Shown: in pieces, positions 1 to 8,649 of the stretch
Layout: every line of letters starts with the position of its first letter
Numbering within the stretch: position 1 is the stretch's first letter
NCBI RefSeq assembly: GCF_030705305.1
Contig: NZ_JAUZEE010000001.1
Location: 558,001 to 622,000 of the forward strand
Reading direction: 5' to 3'
DNA length: 64,000 nt
DNA from: Leptothrix discophora
Lineage (GTDB): Bacteria; Pseudomonadota; Gammaproteobacteria; Burkholderiales; Burkholderiaceae_C
Notes under the pieces: generated by a model
What the model saw: only the letters and a program-made list of their open reading frames with translations
The model's database searches: none
Told to the model about the DNA's origin: nothing
Translations under genes and position numbers: made by a program

Positions 1-66
1 AGGCCCGCATCGCCCGACGCCGGACCGATCTCCGCGTCCAACGGCGTCCCCCAACAGCGTCCCTGA
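1..66 (+). other. Possible 3' end of an upstream gene
   Basis: Frame 1 is open from the window edge to a TGA at 64-66, 25 nt before rsfS. In related bacteria nadD (nicotinate-nucleotide adenylyltransferase) precedes rsfS, so this could be its tail, but the visible residues carry no recognisable motif. This is a guess from gene order. Confidence 0.25.
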
Positions 67-91
67 CAAGAACGCACCAAACACCACCCGC

Positions 92-1042
92 ATGGACATC
101 CGCAAGCTGCAACGTGCCATCGTCGACGGTCTCGAAGACGTCAAGGCGCAGGACATCGTCGTCTTCAACACCGAACACCTCTCGCCGCTGTTCGAGCGCG
201 TGGTCATCGCCTCGGGCACCAGCAACCGCCAGGCCAACGCGCTGGCCGCCAGCGTGCGCGACGCGGTCCGCAGCGCCGGCGGCCAGGTGCTCAGCACCGA
301 AGGCGGCGACAACGGCGAATGGATCATCGTGGACTGCGGCGCCGCCGTCGTGCACGTGATGCAGCCGGCGATCCGCCAGTACTACCACCTCGAGGAAATC
401 TGGGGTGGCAAGCAGGTGCGCATCAAGCTCGGCACCGGCAAGAGCGGCCTGGTCAAGGCCAGCGAGCCGGTCGAGGAAGAAGACGAGACGCCTGCGCCGG
501 CGCCCAAGCGCCGCAGCGCCAGAGCCGCTCGCGAGGACCACCTGACCGAGGCCGACAACGCGGTGCGCGCCTCGCAGACCCGGGTCGACGACGACGAGGA
601 CGAACTGAGCCTGCGTGGCGCGGCCCGTCCGGCCCGCAAGACCTCGAAGACGGCCGCGCGCAAGCCGGCCTCCAAGACGGCCCCGAACGCCGGCAAGGCC
701 GATGCACCGGGCACGGCGGTCGGTCGCAAGGCCGTGGCCCGCAAGACCACTGGCCGGCGCGCGCCGACCAACGTGCAGTCGCTGGTCGTGCTGCCCGAGG
801 GCAAGGTCCTCAAGCGCAAGGCGCCCGCGACGGCGGTCAAGACCGCCACGCAGACGACGGCCCGCAAGGCCGCCGCGCGCAAGGCGGCTCCGGCAGCTGC
901 TCCGGCAACGGCACCCGCACCGGTCCGCAAGGCGGCGGCCAAGGCACCGGCAAAGACGGCCGCGAAACCTGCTGCACCCAAGGCCGCCGCCAAGAACGCC
1001 GCCGCGAAGAAGGCCGCCCCGGCCCGCAAGCGCAGCACCTGA
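92..1042 (+). CDS. rsfS: Ribosome silencing factor RsfS with long Lys/Ala-rich tail
   Basis: RsfS binds ribosomal protein uL14 on the 50S subunit and blocks subunit joining during starvation. Residues 1 to about 115 form the complete RsfS/Iojap domain (start [16 protein letters not shown], then [23 protein letters not shown] and the [11 protein letters not shown] end). The family is usually 105-130 aa, but this protein is 316 aa. The extra 200 residues begin with an acidic/Arg linker and become an Ala/Lys/Pro tail with many AARKAA, KTAAKP and AAKKAA repeats, like histone H1 or AlgP-type tails. The tail is presumably disordered and nucleic-acid binding (inference). rlmH, another 50S-related gene, follows 49 nt downstream, so the two are probably co-transcribed. 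Confidence 0.93.
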   Translation: MDIRKLQRAIVDGLEDVKAQDIVVFNTEHLSPLFERVVIASGTSNRQANALAASVRDAVRSAGGQVLSTEGGDNGEWIIVDCGAAVVHVMQPAIRQYYHLEEIWGGKQVRIKLGTGKSGLVKASEPVEEEDETPAPAPKRRSARAAREDHLTEADNAVRASQTRVDDDEDELSLRGAARPARKTSKTAARKPASKTAPNAGKADAPGTAVGRKAVARKTTGRRAPTNVQSLVVLPEGKVLKRKAPATAVKTATQTTARKAAARKAAPAAAPATAPAPVRKAAAKAPAKTAAKPAAPKAAAKNAAAKKAAPARKRST

Positions 1043-1091
1043 TCGACCGGCCGCCGCCCGGCGGCGCCCCTCCACCCGACACCGTCCCCGC

Positions 1092-1562
1092 GTGAAGCTG
1101 CTGCTCGTCGCCGTCGGCCAGCGCCTGCCCGGCTGGGCCGACGAGGCCTATGCGGACTACGCCAAGCGTTTTCCGCCCGAGCTCCGGCTGGAGCTGAAGG
1201 CGGTCAAGACCGAGTCGCGCCAGAGTGGCAAGCCGGTCGACGCCCTGATGGCCGCCGAGGCGCTGCGCATCGAGGCCGCGATCCCGAAGGGCGCGCGCCG
1301 GGTCGTGCTCGACGAGCGCGGCAGCCGCGTCACCACCGTGCAGCTGGCCGAGCGCCTGAAGGCCTGGCAGCTCGACGGCCGCGATGCCGCCCTGCTGGTC
1401 GGTGGCCCGGACGGACTGGACCCGGCCTTGCGCGCCAGCGCCGACGAGAGCCTGCGGCTGTCCGACCTGACCCTGCCGCACGCCTTCGTGCGGGTCATGC
1501 TGGCCGAGGCGCTGTACCGTGCCTGGACGCTGTCGATCGGACATCCCTACCACCGCGAATGA
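1092..1562 (+). CDS. rlmH: 23S rRNA (pseudouridine1915-N3)-methyltransferase RlmH
   Basis: RlmH is a SPOUT-class enzyme that methylates pseudouridine 1915 of 23S rRNA in helix 69, acting on assembled 70S ribosomes with SAM. The product is 156 aa, the normal family length, starting at GTG ([15 protein letters not shown]). It has the family signatures [29 protein letters not shown], and the C-terminal [18 protein letters not shown] and HPYHRE that form the SAM-binding knot. ATG starts further in would remove the N-terminal beta strand, so the GTG start is preferred. The stop overlaps the maf start (ATGA), so the two are translationally coupled. Confidence 0.95.
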   Translation: MKLLLVAVGQRLPGWADEAYADYAKRFPPELRLELKAVKTESRQSGKPVDALMAAEALRIEAAIPKGARRVVLDERGSRVTTVQLAERLKAWQLDGRDAALLVGGPDGLDPALRASADESLRLSDLTLPHAFVRVMLAEALYRAWTLSIGHPYHRE

Positions 1563-2188
1563 ACCGAGGCCCGACCGCCATGGCACGACCCGACTGGCTG
1601 TACCTCGCCTCCCAGAGCCCACGCCGCGCGCAGCTGCTCGACCAGCTCGGCGTCGTCCACCGCCCGCTGCTGCCGTCGCCTGACGAGGATGCCGAGGCGC
1701 TGGAGGCCGAGCGCCGTGGCGAGTCGCCGTCGGCCTACGTCCAGCGTGTGACCGCCGCCAAGCTCGATGCCGCTCGGCGTCGCCTGAAGGGGCTCGGCCT
1801 GCCGGGTGCGCCCATCCTCTGCGCCGACACGACGGTGGCGATCGGTCGGCGCATCCTGGCCAAGCCGGTCGATGCCGACCATGCCTGCGCGATGCTGGCC
1901 GAGCTGGCCGGTCGCGAGCACCGTGTGCTGACCGCCGTGGCGGTGGGCACGGCGCGCCGGACCGAGGCGGTGCTGCAGGTCTCGCGGGTGCGCTTCGAGC
2001 CGCTGACCGCGCGCCAGATCCGCGCCTACGTCGACACCGGCGAGCCCATGGGCAAGGCCGGCGCCTACGCCATCCAGAGCCGTGCCGGCGCCTGGGCCAG
2101 CTCGGTGCATGGCAGCCATTCGGGCATCATGGGCCTGCCGCTGCACGAGACCGCCGTGCTGCTGAGGCGCCTGGGCTTGCTGCTCTGA
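1559..2188 (+). CDS. maf: Maf-family nucleoside triphosphate pyrophosphatase
   Basis: Maf proteins are cytoplasmic house-cleaning pyrophosphatases that hydrolyse dTTP, UTP and some modified nucleotides to monophosphates. The protein is 209 aa with the phosphate-binding [16 protein letters not shown] motif near the N-terminus, the central [10 protein letters not shown] motif carrying the catalytic Asp, and a [10 protein letters not shown] segment near the C-terminus. These fit the YhdE (dTTP/UTP) branch; that subgroup assignment is an inference. The start overlaps the rlmH stop by 4 nt. A second ATG at 1580 gives [16 protein letters not shown] and is equally plausible. Confidence 0.93.
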   Translation: MNRGPTAMARPDWLYLASQSPRRAQLLDQLGVVHRPLLPSPDEDAEALEAERRGESPSAYVQRVTAAKLDAARRRLKGLGLPGAPILCADTTVAIGRRILAKPVDADHACAMLAELAGREHRVLTAVAVGTARRTEAVLQVSRVRFEPLTARQIRAYVDTGEPMGKAGAYAIQSRAGAWASSVHGSHSGIMGLPLHETAVLLRRLGLLL

Positions 2189-2278
2189 CCTGACGCCGAA
2201 GCCGCTGGCCGCCGATCCCATCCGCCGCAGTTCCCGTCCACGCCGCGCCGGCCTCCTGGCCGGCCCACGAAAGCACGC

Positions 2279-3769
2279 TTGAGCATGCAAGACATCCTGG
2301 TCAACTGGTCGCCGCAGGAAACGCGCGTGGCGGTGGTCGAGAACGGTGCGGTGCAGGAGCTGCACCTTGAACGCACGCTCGAACGCGGCCTGGTCGGCAA
2401 CGTCTACCTCGGCAAGGTTGCCCGCGTGCTGCCGGGCATGCAGAGCGCGTTCATCGACATCGGGCTGGAGCGCGCCGCCTTCCTGCATGTGGCCGACGTG
2501 CACGTGGCTGGCCAGCCGCATGGCCGCGGGCCGCACGTGGACGCGACCTCGCTGCCGCCGATCGAGAAGCTGGTCTTCGAGGGCCAGAGCCTGGTGGTGC
2601 AGGTCATCAAGGATCCGATCGGCACCAAGGGCGCCCGGCTGTCGACCCAGATCAGCGTGGCTGGCCGGCTGCTGGTCTACCTGCCGCAGGACGACCACAT
2701 CGGCATCTCGCAGAAGATCGGCTCGCCCGAGCTGCGGGACCAGCTGCGCCAGCGCATGACCGTGCTGGTCGGCACGCGCGAGTCGGGCGGCGGCGGTGGG
2801 TTCATCCTGCGCACCAATGCCGAGGATGCCGACGACCGCGAGCTGGCCGACGACATCGCCTACCTGCGCAAGACCTGGGCGACGATGCGGGCGCTGGCCC
2901 TGAAGAGCCCCGCCGGCGCGCTGCTGCACGAGGACCTCAACCTGGCCCAGCGCGTGCTGCGCGACCTGGTCAACGAACACACCCAGTCGATCCGGATCGA
3001 CTCGGGCATGCAGTTCGAGGCCCTTCGCGCCTTCGGCACCCAGTACACGCCCGGTGCGGTCGGGCGGCTGCAGCATTACCGCGGCGAGCGGCCGATCTTC
3101 GACCTGTTCGGCATCGACCAGGAGGTCGAGAAGGCGCTCGGCCGGCGGGTCGAGCTGAAGTCCGGCGGCTACCTCGTGATCGACCAGACCGAGGCGCTGA
3201 CCACCATCGACGTCAACACCGGCGGCTACGTCGGCGCGCGCAACTTCGACGACACGATCTTCAAGACCAACCTCGAGGCGGCACAGGCCATTGCCCGCCA
3301 GCTGCGGCTGCGCAACCTGGGCGGCATCATCATCATCGACTTCATCGACATGGCCCGCAGCGAGCACCAGGAGCAGGTCCTGGCCGAACTGCGCAAGCAG
3401 CTCGCGCGCGACCGCACGAAGACGACCATCAGCGGCTTCACGCAACTCGGCCTGGTCGAGATGACCCGCAAGCGCACGCGCGAGTCGCTGGCCCACATGC
3501 TCTGCGAGCCATGCCCGACCTGCGGCGGGCGCGGCCAGACCAAGACCGCGCGCAGCGTCTGCTACGACATCCTGCGCGAGATCCTGCGCGAGGCGCGGCA
3601 GTTCAATCCCAAGGAATTCCGCGTCATCGCCTGCGCCGCCGTGGTCGAGATGCTGCTCGACGAAGAGAGCCAGCACCTGGCCGGCCTGAGCGACTTCATC
3701 GGCAAGCCGATCTCGTTGCAGGCCGAGGCGTCGATGAACCCGGAGCAGTACGACATCGTGCTGATGTGA
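2279..3769 (+). CDS. rng: Ribonuclease G
   Basis: RNase G is an endoribonuclease that matures the 5' end of 16S rRNA and turns over some mRNAs. The 496 aa length fits RNase G (about 490 aa) and not RNase E, whose C-terminal scaffold is absent. Visible in order are the N-terminal ILVNWSPQETRVAVVENG, an S1 RNA-binding segment (GNVYLGKVARVLPGMQSAFIDIG), the catalytic region with DVNTGGYVGARN and IIIDFIDM (metal-binding Asp), and the zinc-link motif CEPCPTCGGRGQ. The open frame starts at a TTG at 2279; the ATG at 2285, two codons later, is just as likely. It is the last gene of the rsfS-rlmH-maf-rng block and converges on the next gene. Confidence 0.95.
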   Translation: MSMQDILVNWSPQETRVAVVENGAVQELHLERTLERGLVGNVYLGKVARVLPGMQSAFIDIGLERAAFLHVADVHVAGQPHGRGPHVDATSLPPIEKLVFEGQSLVVQVIKDPIGTKGARLSTQISVAGRLLVYLPQDDHIGISQKIGSPELRDQLRQRMTVLVGTRESGGGGGFILRTNAEDADDRELADDIAYLRKTWATMRALALKSPAGALLHEDLNLAQRVLRDLVNEHTQSIRIDSGMQFEALRAFGTQYTPGAVGRLQHYRGERPIFDLFGIDQEVEKALGRRVELKSGGYLVIDQTEALTTIDVNTGGYVGARNFDDTIFKTNLEAAQAIARQLRLRNLGGIIIIDFIDMARSEHQEQVLAELRKQLARDRTKTTISGFTQLGLVEMTRKRTRESLAHMLCEPCPTCGGRGQTKTARSVCYDILREILREARQFNPKEFRVIACAAVVEMLLDEESQHLAGLSDFIGKPISLQAEASMNPEQYDIVLM

Positions 3770-3770
3770 A

Positions 3771-3785
3771 GGCTGCGGCGCAGCC
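3771..3785. terminator. Short hairpin between convergent genes
   Basis: A GC-rich inverted repeat with six-base arms (GGCTGC and GCAGCC) and a 3-nt loop lies in the 22-nt gap between the convergent rng and the carboxymuconolactone decarboxylase-family gene. There is no T tract, so intrinsic terminator function is uncertain. Confidence 0.3.
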
Positions 3786-3791
3786 CCGCGA

Positions 3792-4418
3792 TCAGGCGCC
3801 GCGCGGCACCCGCCCCATCAGGTAGAACTCGGCGTTGGGCATCATGCTCAGCAGGTTGGCCATGCGGTTGGACAGGCCGAAGAAGGCGGTGATCGCGCCG
3901 ATGTCCCAGATGTCCTCGTCGCTCAGGCCGTGGCCGTGCAGCGTGGCGAAGTCGCGCTCGTCGACCGATGCCGAGTCGCTGCAGACCTTGAGCGCGAAGT
4001 CGAGCAGGGCATGCTGGCGCAGCGTCAGGTCGGCCTTGTGGTGGTTGATCGCCACCGCGTCGGCCAGCAGCGGCGACTTCTCGTGGATGCGCAGGATCGC
4101 ACCGTGCGCGACGACGCAGTACAGGCAGCGGTTGGCACCCGAGGTGGCCACGACGATCATTTCCTTCTCGCCCTTGCTGAGGCCGGAGGGGCGCAGCATC
4201 AGCGCGTCGTGGTAGTCGAAGAAGGCCCGGCACTCGTCCGGCCGATGGGCCAGCGCGAGGAAGACGTTGGGCACGAAGCCGGCCTTTTCCTGGACCGCGA
4301 GGATGCGCTGGCGCAGATCGTCGGGAAGGCTGTCCAGCGAGGGCACGGGGAAGCGGCTGATGCGGCCGGCGGGATGGGCCTCGGTGGTGGTCGGTCGCGG
4401 TGTGGACGTGGCGTTCAT
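3792..4418 (-). CDS. Peroxidase-related protein (AhpD/carboxymuconolactone decarboxylase fold)
   Basis: This 208 aa protein belongs to the AhpD-like alkylhydroperoxidase group of the CMD superfamily. The key motif is NRCLYCVVAHGAIL, with the C-x2-C-x3-H arrangement of the redox-active CxxC proteins. Around it are GLSKGEKEMIVVATSGA and, near the C-terminus, DIWDIGAITAFFGLSNRMAN, typical of uncharacterised peroxidase-related enzymes. It probably reduces peroxides with a thiol partner, but the substrate is unknown. I chose the ATG at 4418 because the long frame upstream has no family similarity. The gene is divergent from tolB and convergent with rng. Confidence 0.8.
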   Translation of the reverse strand: MNATSTPRPTTTEAHPAGRISRFPVPSLDSLPDDLRQRILAVQEKAGFVPNVFLALAHRPDECRAFFDYHDALMLRPSGLSKGEKEMIVVATSGANRCLYCVVAHGAILRIHEKSPLLADAVAINHHKADLTLRQHALLDFALKVCSDSASVDERDFATLHGHGLSDEDIWDIGAITAFFGLSNRMANLLSMMPNAEFYLMGRVPRGA

Positions 4419-4613
4419 CGTGTCTCCGGTTGAGTCTCCCGACATGCTGCCACGGCCCGTTCTGCGGTGATCTGGGCACCCTTGCGCCGGCCCCTTTTCG
4501 CTGGCACAGCCTGTCACCGGGCGTCTGTAACCTTGGGATATATTGCCGGGGCTCTTGAAGTTGCCGGTCCCTCTCGGACTGCACGCATGCCCCGTCACCT
4601 CCACCATTCCAAG

Positions 4614-5909
4614 ATGACCTCCCGTCGACAGTTTTCCCGCCTCGCCCTCGGCGCCATGGGCGGATTGGCACTGCCGTGGTCGCCAGCCGCGCTGGCTCAA
4701 TTCCGGGTCGAGATCTCGGGCGTGGGTGCCACCCAGATCCCCATCAGCGTGATGCGCCTGCGCGACGAGGACAAGGCGCCTGTGCCGGTCTCGGCGATCG
4801 CCCGTGCCGACCTCGAGCGCAGCGGCCTGTTCAAGCTGGTCGACGGAGGAGGCGCGCTGGCCGACGAGAACGCGCGGCCGGTCTACGCCGACTGGCGTGC
4901 CAAGGCGGTCGATGCGCTGGTCGCCGGCTCGATGACGCGGCTGGCCGATGGCAAGTTCGACGTCCGCTACCGCGCCTGGGACGTCATCAAGGGCATCGAC
5001 GTCGGCGGCAAGGCCACGCCGCCCAAGTCGAAGGAAGAACTGCGCGGCGTGGCCCACGAGATGGCCGACTACATCTATCAGCTGCTGACCGGCGAGCGGG
5101 GCGTGTTCTCGACCCGCATCGCCTATGTGTCGAAGGCGGCCGGCCGCTACACGCTGTGGGTGGCGGATGCCGATGGCGAGGCCGCCCAGGTCGCGCTGGC
5201 CGGCCCCGAGCCGATCATGTCGCCGTCCTGGTCGCCCGATGCACGCGAGCTGGCCTACGTGTCGTTCGAGGAACGCAAGGCCATCGTCTACGTGCAGGAC
5301 GTCTATGCCGGCAAGCGCCGCATCGTCGCCAGCTACAAGGGCTCGAACAGCGCGCCGGCCTGGTCGCCCGATGGCAGCACGCTCGCCGTCACGCTGACCC
5401 GCGACGGCCCGTCCCAGATCTACCTGATGAACCGCAACGGCGGCGAGCTGCGCCGCCTGACCAGCGGCAGCAGCATCGACACCGAGGCCGCCTGGGCGCC
5501 GGACGGCAAGAGCCTCTACTTCGTCAGCGATCGGGGCGGCGGTCCGCAGGTCTACCGCGCCGCGATCAGCGGCGGCAGCGTCGAACGCGTCACCTTCGCC
5601 GGCAACTACAACATCAGCCCGGCGGTCAGCCCGGACGGCCGCAACCTCGCCTACATCTCGCGCAACGGCGGCAACAGCTTCCAGCTCACGCTGATGGAAC
5701 TGGCCACCGGAACCATCCGCACGCTGACCGACACCAACGACGACGAGAGCCCGAGCTTCGCGCCCAATGGCCGCATGCTCATCTACGCGACCCGCGCCGC
5801 TGGCCGGGACGTGCTGATGACGACCACACTGGACGGCGCGATCAAGGCCCGCCTGGGCGTGCCGCAGGTCGACGTCCGCGAGCCGACCTGGGGACCGTAC
5901 GGGCGTTGA
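4614..5909 (+). CDS. tolB: Tol-Pal system beta-propeller protein TolB
   Basis: TolB is a periplasmic protein that shuttles between Pal and TolA and supports outer-membrane constriction during division. From the ATG at 4614 the product is 431 aa, the usual length. After the signal peptide comes the N-terminal TolB domain (FRVEISGVGATQIPISVM) and then a six-bladed propeller with repeated SPSWSPDARELAYVS, APAWSPDGSTLAVT, EAAWAPDGKSLYFVS and SPAVSPDGRNLAYIS strands. The signal sequence begins MTSRRQFSRLALGAMGG and ends in an AALAQ-type cleavage site, so it carries a twin-arginine pattern (SRRQFSR), unlike the Sec signal of E. coli TolB. An in-frame ATG at 4587 would add nine residues. pal follows after 95 nt. 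Confidence 0.95.
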   Translation: MTSRRQFSRLALGAMGGLALPWSPAALAQFRVEISGVGATQIPISVMRLRDEDKAPVPVSAIARADLERSGLFKLVDGGGALADENARPVYADWRAKAVDALVAGSMTRLADGKFDVRYRAWDVIKGIDVGGKATPPKSKEELRGVAHEMADYIYQLLTGERGVFSTRIAYVSKAAGRYTLWVADADGEAAQVALAGPEPIMSPSWSPDARELAYVSFEERKAIVYVQDVYAGKRRIVASYKGSNSAPAWSPDGSTLAVTLTRDGPSQIYLMNRNGGELRRLTSGSSIDTEAAWAPDGKSLYFVSDRGGGPQVYRAAISGGSVERVTFAGNYNISPAVSPDGRNLAYISRNGGNSFQLTLMELATGTIRTLTDTNDDESPSFAPNGRMLIYATRAAGRDVLMTTTLDGAIKARLGVPQVDVREPTWGPYGR

Positions 5910-6004
5910 GGTCCTGGCGCACGCGCCATGTGGTCCTCACGCCGATTCCGACGAACCATGTCCACGAACATCGGCCGCCACGCAGCGGCCTGGAGTCCTT
6001 CCTG

Positions 6005-6625
6005 ATGAAAGCCATGTCCTTCCACGGGTACCGCACGCTGCGAATGGCAGCGGCGGCCGGTGTCGTCGTCCTGTTGGCCGCCTGCGCCTCGTCCACCCGG
6101 CTCGACCCGCCGGCTCCCGTCGAGGACCGCAACCGGGCCGGTGGCTCCGCGCTCGCCGGCGGCGGCAGCGGCGGTGCAGCAGGTGTCGGTTCGGTCAACG
6201 GCGGCGGCACCGGGAGCACCACGCTGCCGGCCGGCGACAACCGCATCCCGTCGATCGACCTGGGCAGCGCCAGCAACGGCGCGGGCGGCAACGCCGGCCT
6301 GCCGCGCATCGTCTTTTTCGATTTCGACAGCTATGTCGTCAAGGACGACTTCCGCAACGTGATCGAAGCCAACGCCCGTTACCTGGGTGCGGACCGCAAG
6401 CGCAAGCTGCTGGTCGAGGGCCACACCGACGAACGGGGCGGCCGTGAATACAACCTCGCCCTGGGCCAGAAACGCGCTGACGCGGTCGTGCGTGCGCTGG
6501 GTCTGCTGGGAGCCGGCGATGCGCAGACCGAAGCCGTGAGCTATGGCAAGGAACGCCCGGCCGCCAGCGGCAACGATGAGGCCACCTGGGCGAAGAACCG
6601 TCGCGTCGAGTTGAAGGATCGCTGA
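6005..6625 (+). CDS. pal: Peptidoglycan-associated lipoprotein Pal
   Basis: Pal is an outer-membrane lipoprotein whose OmpA-like domain binds peptidoglycan and TolB. The 206 aa product has a lipobox (VVLLAACAS, lipidated Cys near residue 24), then a Gly/Ser-rich flexible linker of about 75 residues (GGGSGG, GSVNGGGTGS), longer than in E. coli Pal. The C-terminal OmpA domain starts at IVFFDFDSYVVKDDF and has the peptidoglycan-binding VEGHTDERGGREYNLALGQKRA motif and AKNRRVEL near the end. The stop codon shares one base with the cpoB start, so the two are translationally coupled. Confidence 0.96.
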   Translation: MKAMSFHGYRTLRMAAAAGVVVLLAACASSTRLDPPAPVEDRNRAGGSALAGGGSGGAAGVGSVNGGGTGSTTLPAGDNRIPSIDLGSASNGAGGNAGLPRIVFFDFDSYVVKDDFRNVIEANARYLGADRKRKLLVEGHTDERGGREYNLALGQKRADAVVRALGLLGAGDAQTEAVSYGKERPAASGNDEATWAKNRRVELKDR

Positions 6626-7485
6626 TGAACAACATGTCCCAACCACTGACCCGACTGGCCCGGTCGCTGCTGCTGTGCCTGCCCTTGTTCGGTCTGGTCC
6701 CGAGCGCACAGGCCGGCCTGTTCGACGACGAGGAGGCACGCAAGGCCATCCTCGAACTGCGCGGCCGGCTCGACAAGGCCGAGGCCGCGAACACGCAGCT
6801 CAGCCAGCAGCTTCAGCAGCAGCAGGCTGCCCGCAAGGCCGAGAACGCCGATGCGACCGAGCAGCTCAATGTCCTGCGCCGCGGGGTGCTGGACCTGAAC
6901 GGCCAGATCGAGCTGTTGCGTGGCGAGATGGCCAAGCTGCGTGGCCAGGACGAGCAGGCGACCCAGTCGACCCGCGATGCGGCGCGTGAGCTCGCCGACC
7001 TGCAGCGCAAGCAGAAGGACCTGATCGCGGCGCTGGCTGCACAGGACGAGCGCCTGCGCAAGCTCGAGCCGCAGAAGGTCAGCCTGGACGGTCGCGAGAT
7101 CACCGTCGACGTGGCCGAGAAGAAGGCGTACGACGACGCCATCGGCGTGCTGCGCAAGGGTGACTTCGCCCGCGCGGCCGAAGCCCTGCAGGCTTTCCAG
7201 CGACGCTTCGCCGGCAGCAGCTACGGCGGGCATGTCCAGTACTGGCTGGGCAACGCGCAATATGGCAAGGGCGACGTCAAGGAAGCCATGGCGACCTTCC
7301 GCGCGCTGGTCACGAGCACGCCGGACCACCCGCGTGCGGCCGAGGCCCTGCTGGCGGTCGCCAACTGCCAGGTCGAGCTGAAGGACCCGAAGGCGGCGCG
7401 CAAGACGCTGGACGAGCTGGTCAAGACCTATCCGCAGTCGGAGGCCGCACAGTCCGGCCGCGAGCGCCTCGCGCAGATCAAGTGA
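6625..7485 (+). CDS. cpoB: Cell division coordinator CpoB (YbgF)
   Basis: CpoB is a periplasmic protein that links Tol-Pal with PBP1B peptidoglycan synthesis at the septum. The 286 aa protein starts with a Sec signal peptide ending in VPSAQA, followed by a Gln-rich coiled coil (about residues 35-135, including LSQQLQQQQAARKAEN) that mediates trimerisation in the family. The C-terminal third holds tetratricopeptide repeats (KKAYDDAIGVLRKGDFARAA, YWLGNAQYGKGDVKEAM, AAEALLAVANCQVELKD). It is the last gene of tolB-pal-cpoB. tolQ, tolR and tolA are not in this window; they would lie immediately upstream of tolB in the standard order but do not. Confidence 0.95.
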   Translation: MNNMSQPLTRLARSLLLCLPLFGLVPSAQAGLFDDEEARKAILELRGRLDKAEAANTQLSQQLQQQQAARKAENADATEQLNVLRRGVLDLNGQIELLRGEMAKLRGQDEQATQSTRDAARELADLQRKQKDLIAALAAQDERLRKLEPQKVSLDGREITVDVAEKKAYDDAIGVLRKGDFARAAEALQAFQRRFAGSSYGGHVQYWLGNAQYGKGDVKEAMATFRALVTSTPDHPRAAEALLAVANCQVELKDPKAARKTLDELVKTYPQSEAAQSGRERLAQIK

Positions 7486-7520
7486 AGGACCGGGAACCCG
7501 ACCGGTCGAGGGCGCGAACC

Positions 7521-7526
7521 TAGAAT
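7521..7526 (+). promoter_or_regulatory. -10-like hexamer for leaderless yeeE
   Basis: TAGAAT ends 7 nt before the ATG of the YeeE/YedE gene. If it is the -10 element, transcription would begin at or next to the start codon. No good -35 is visible. Confidence 0.45.
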
Positions 7527-7533
7527 CGCGTCC

Positions 7534-8649
7534 ATGCAAGCGATCGACGTGTCCGTCCTCACGGCCCAGGTTCTATGGGCCGTCTTCATTCTGGCCTTCG
7601 CGTTCGGCGCGCTCGGCGTGCGGACCCAGTTCTGCACCATGGGCGCGATCGCCGATGCCGTGAATTTCGGCGACTGGCGCCGCCTGCGGATGTGGATGCT
7701 GGCCATCGGCGTGGCGGTGCTGGGCTTCAACCTGCTGGTGGCGAAGGGGCACTTCGTCGCCGACCAGACGCTCTACGGCGGCAACCGCTGGCAGTGGGCT
7801 TCGGCGGCGGTCGGTGGTGCGATGTTCGGCTTCGGCATGGTGCTGTCCTCGGGCTGCGGCAGCCGCAACCTGCAGCGCCTGGGCTCGGGCAGCCTGAAGG
7901 CACTGGTGGTGCTGGTCGTCATGGGCCTGGCCGCCTGGATGACGCTGCGTGGCCTGACCGCCGTCGTGCGTGCCAACACGGTCGACACGCTGGCGCTGAC
8001 CTTGTCGACGTCGCAGGATCTGCCCAGCGTGCTCGGCGCGCTGATGGGTGGATCGCGCACGACGTGGGCCGCTGTGCTCGGCCTGCTGATCGGCGGCGGG
8101 CTGATGGCCTGGGTGCTGTCGGCGCGCGAAGGCCGCGAGGCCGTCGTGCTGGCCGGTGGCCTGGGCAGTGGCGCGCTGTTGCTGGGCGTCTGGTGGGTGT
8201 CGCTGCAGTTCGGCCATCTGGCCGAACATCCGGAGACGCTGGAAGAAGCCTTCCTGGGCACGGCCAGCCGTCGTGGCGAAGCGCTGAACTTCGTCGGGCC
8301 GGTCGCGCAGGGCCTGGAATGGCTGGTCTTCTTCACCGACGCCGGACGCCGCACGACCACGGGGCTGGTCGCGGTGCTGGGCGTGTTCTCCGGCTCGCTG
8401 GCGGTGCACCTGCTGCGAGGCGAATTCCGCTGGGAAGGCTTCCGCGACACCGCAGACACGGCGCGGCATCTGTTCGGTGCGGTGCTGATGGGCATCGGCG
8501 GGGTGACCGCCATGGGTTGCAGCATCGGCCAAGGCTTGTCGGGCATCTCGACGCTGGGACTGACGAGCATGGTGGCGCTGGCCGCCATCGTGCTTGGCTG
8601 CGTCGGCGGACTGCGATTCCTGACCTGGCAGCTGGAGCGCTCGGCATGA
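7534..8649 (+). CDS. YeeE/YedE family sulfur-compound transporter
   Basis: A 371 aa integral membrane protein of the YeeE/YedE (Sulf_transp) family, whose studied member TsuA imports thiosulfate. There are about nine to ten hydrophobic segments. Two family repeat motifs with conserved cysteines are visible: FGMVLSSGCGSRNLQRLGSG near residue 105 and MGCSIGQGLSGISTLG near residue 330, consistent with the internal duplication. The early RTQFCTMGAIAD motif carries a third conserved Cys. Its stop overlaps the tcdA start by 4 nt. The substrate (thiosulfate or another sulfur species) is inferred from the family only. Confidence 0.88.
   Translation: MQAIDVSVLTAQVLWAVFILAFAFGALGVRTQFCTMGAIADAVNFGDWRRLRMWMLAIGVAVLGFNLLVAKGHFVADQTLYGGNRWQWASAAVGGAMFGFGMVLSSGCGSRNLQRLGSGSLKALVVLVVMGLAAWMTLRGLTAVVRANTVDTLALTLSTSQDLPSVLGALMGGSRTTWAAVLGLLIGGGLMAWVLSAREGREAVVLAGGLGSGALLLGVWWVSLQFGHLAEHPETLEEAFLGTASRRGEALNFVGPVAQGLEWLVFFTDAGRRTTTGLVAVLGVFSGSLAVHLLRGEFRWEGFRDTADTARHLFGAVLMGIGGVTAMGCSIGQGLSGISTLGLTSMVALAAIVLGCVGGLRFLTWQLERSA

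Noticed and set aside
382..1038. Long minus-strand open frame opposite rsfS
   Set aside because: Low-complexity Ala/Leu/Arg translation that mirrors the Lys/Ala tail; no start context, and the plus-strand gene is certain.
1547..3676. 709-codon minus-strand frame opposite maf and rng
   Set aside because: A GC-skew shadow; no domain, and composition rich in Ala, Gln, Asp, Arg and His as in antisense frames.
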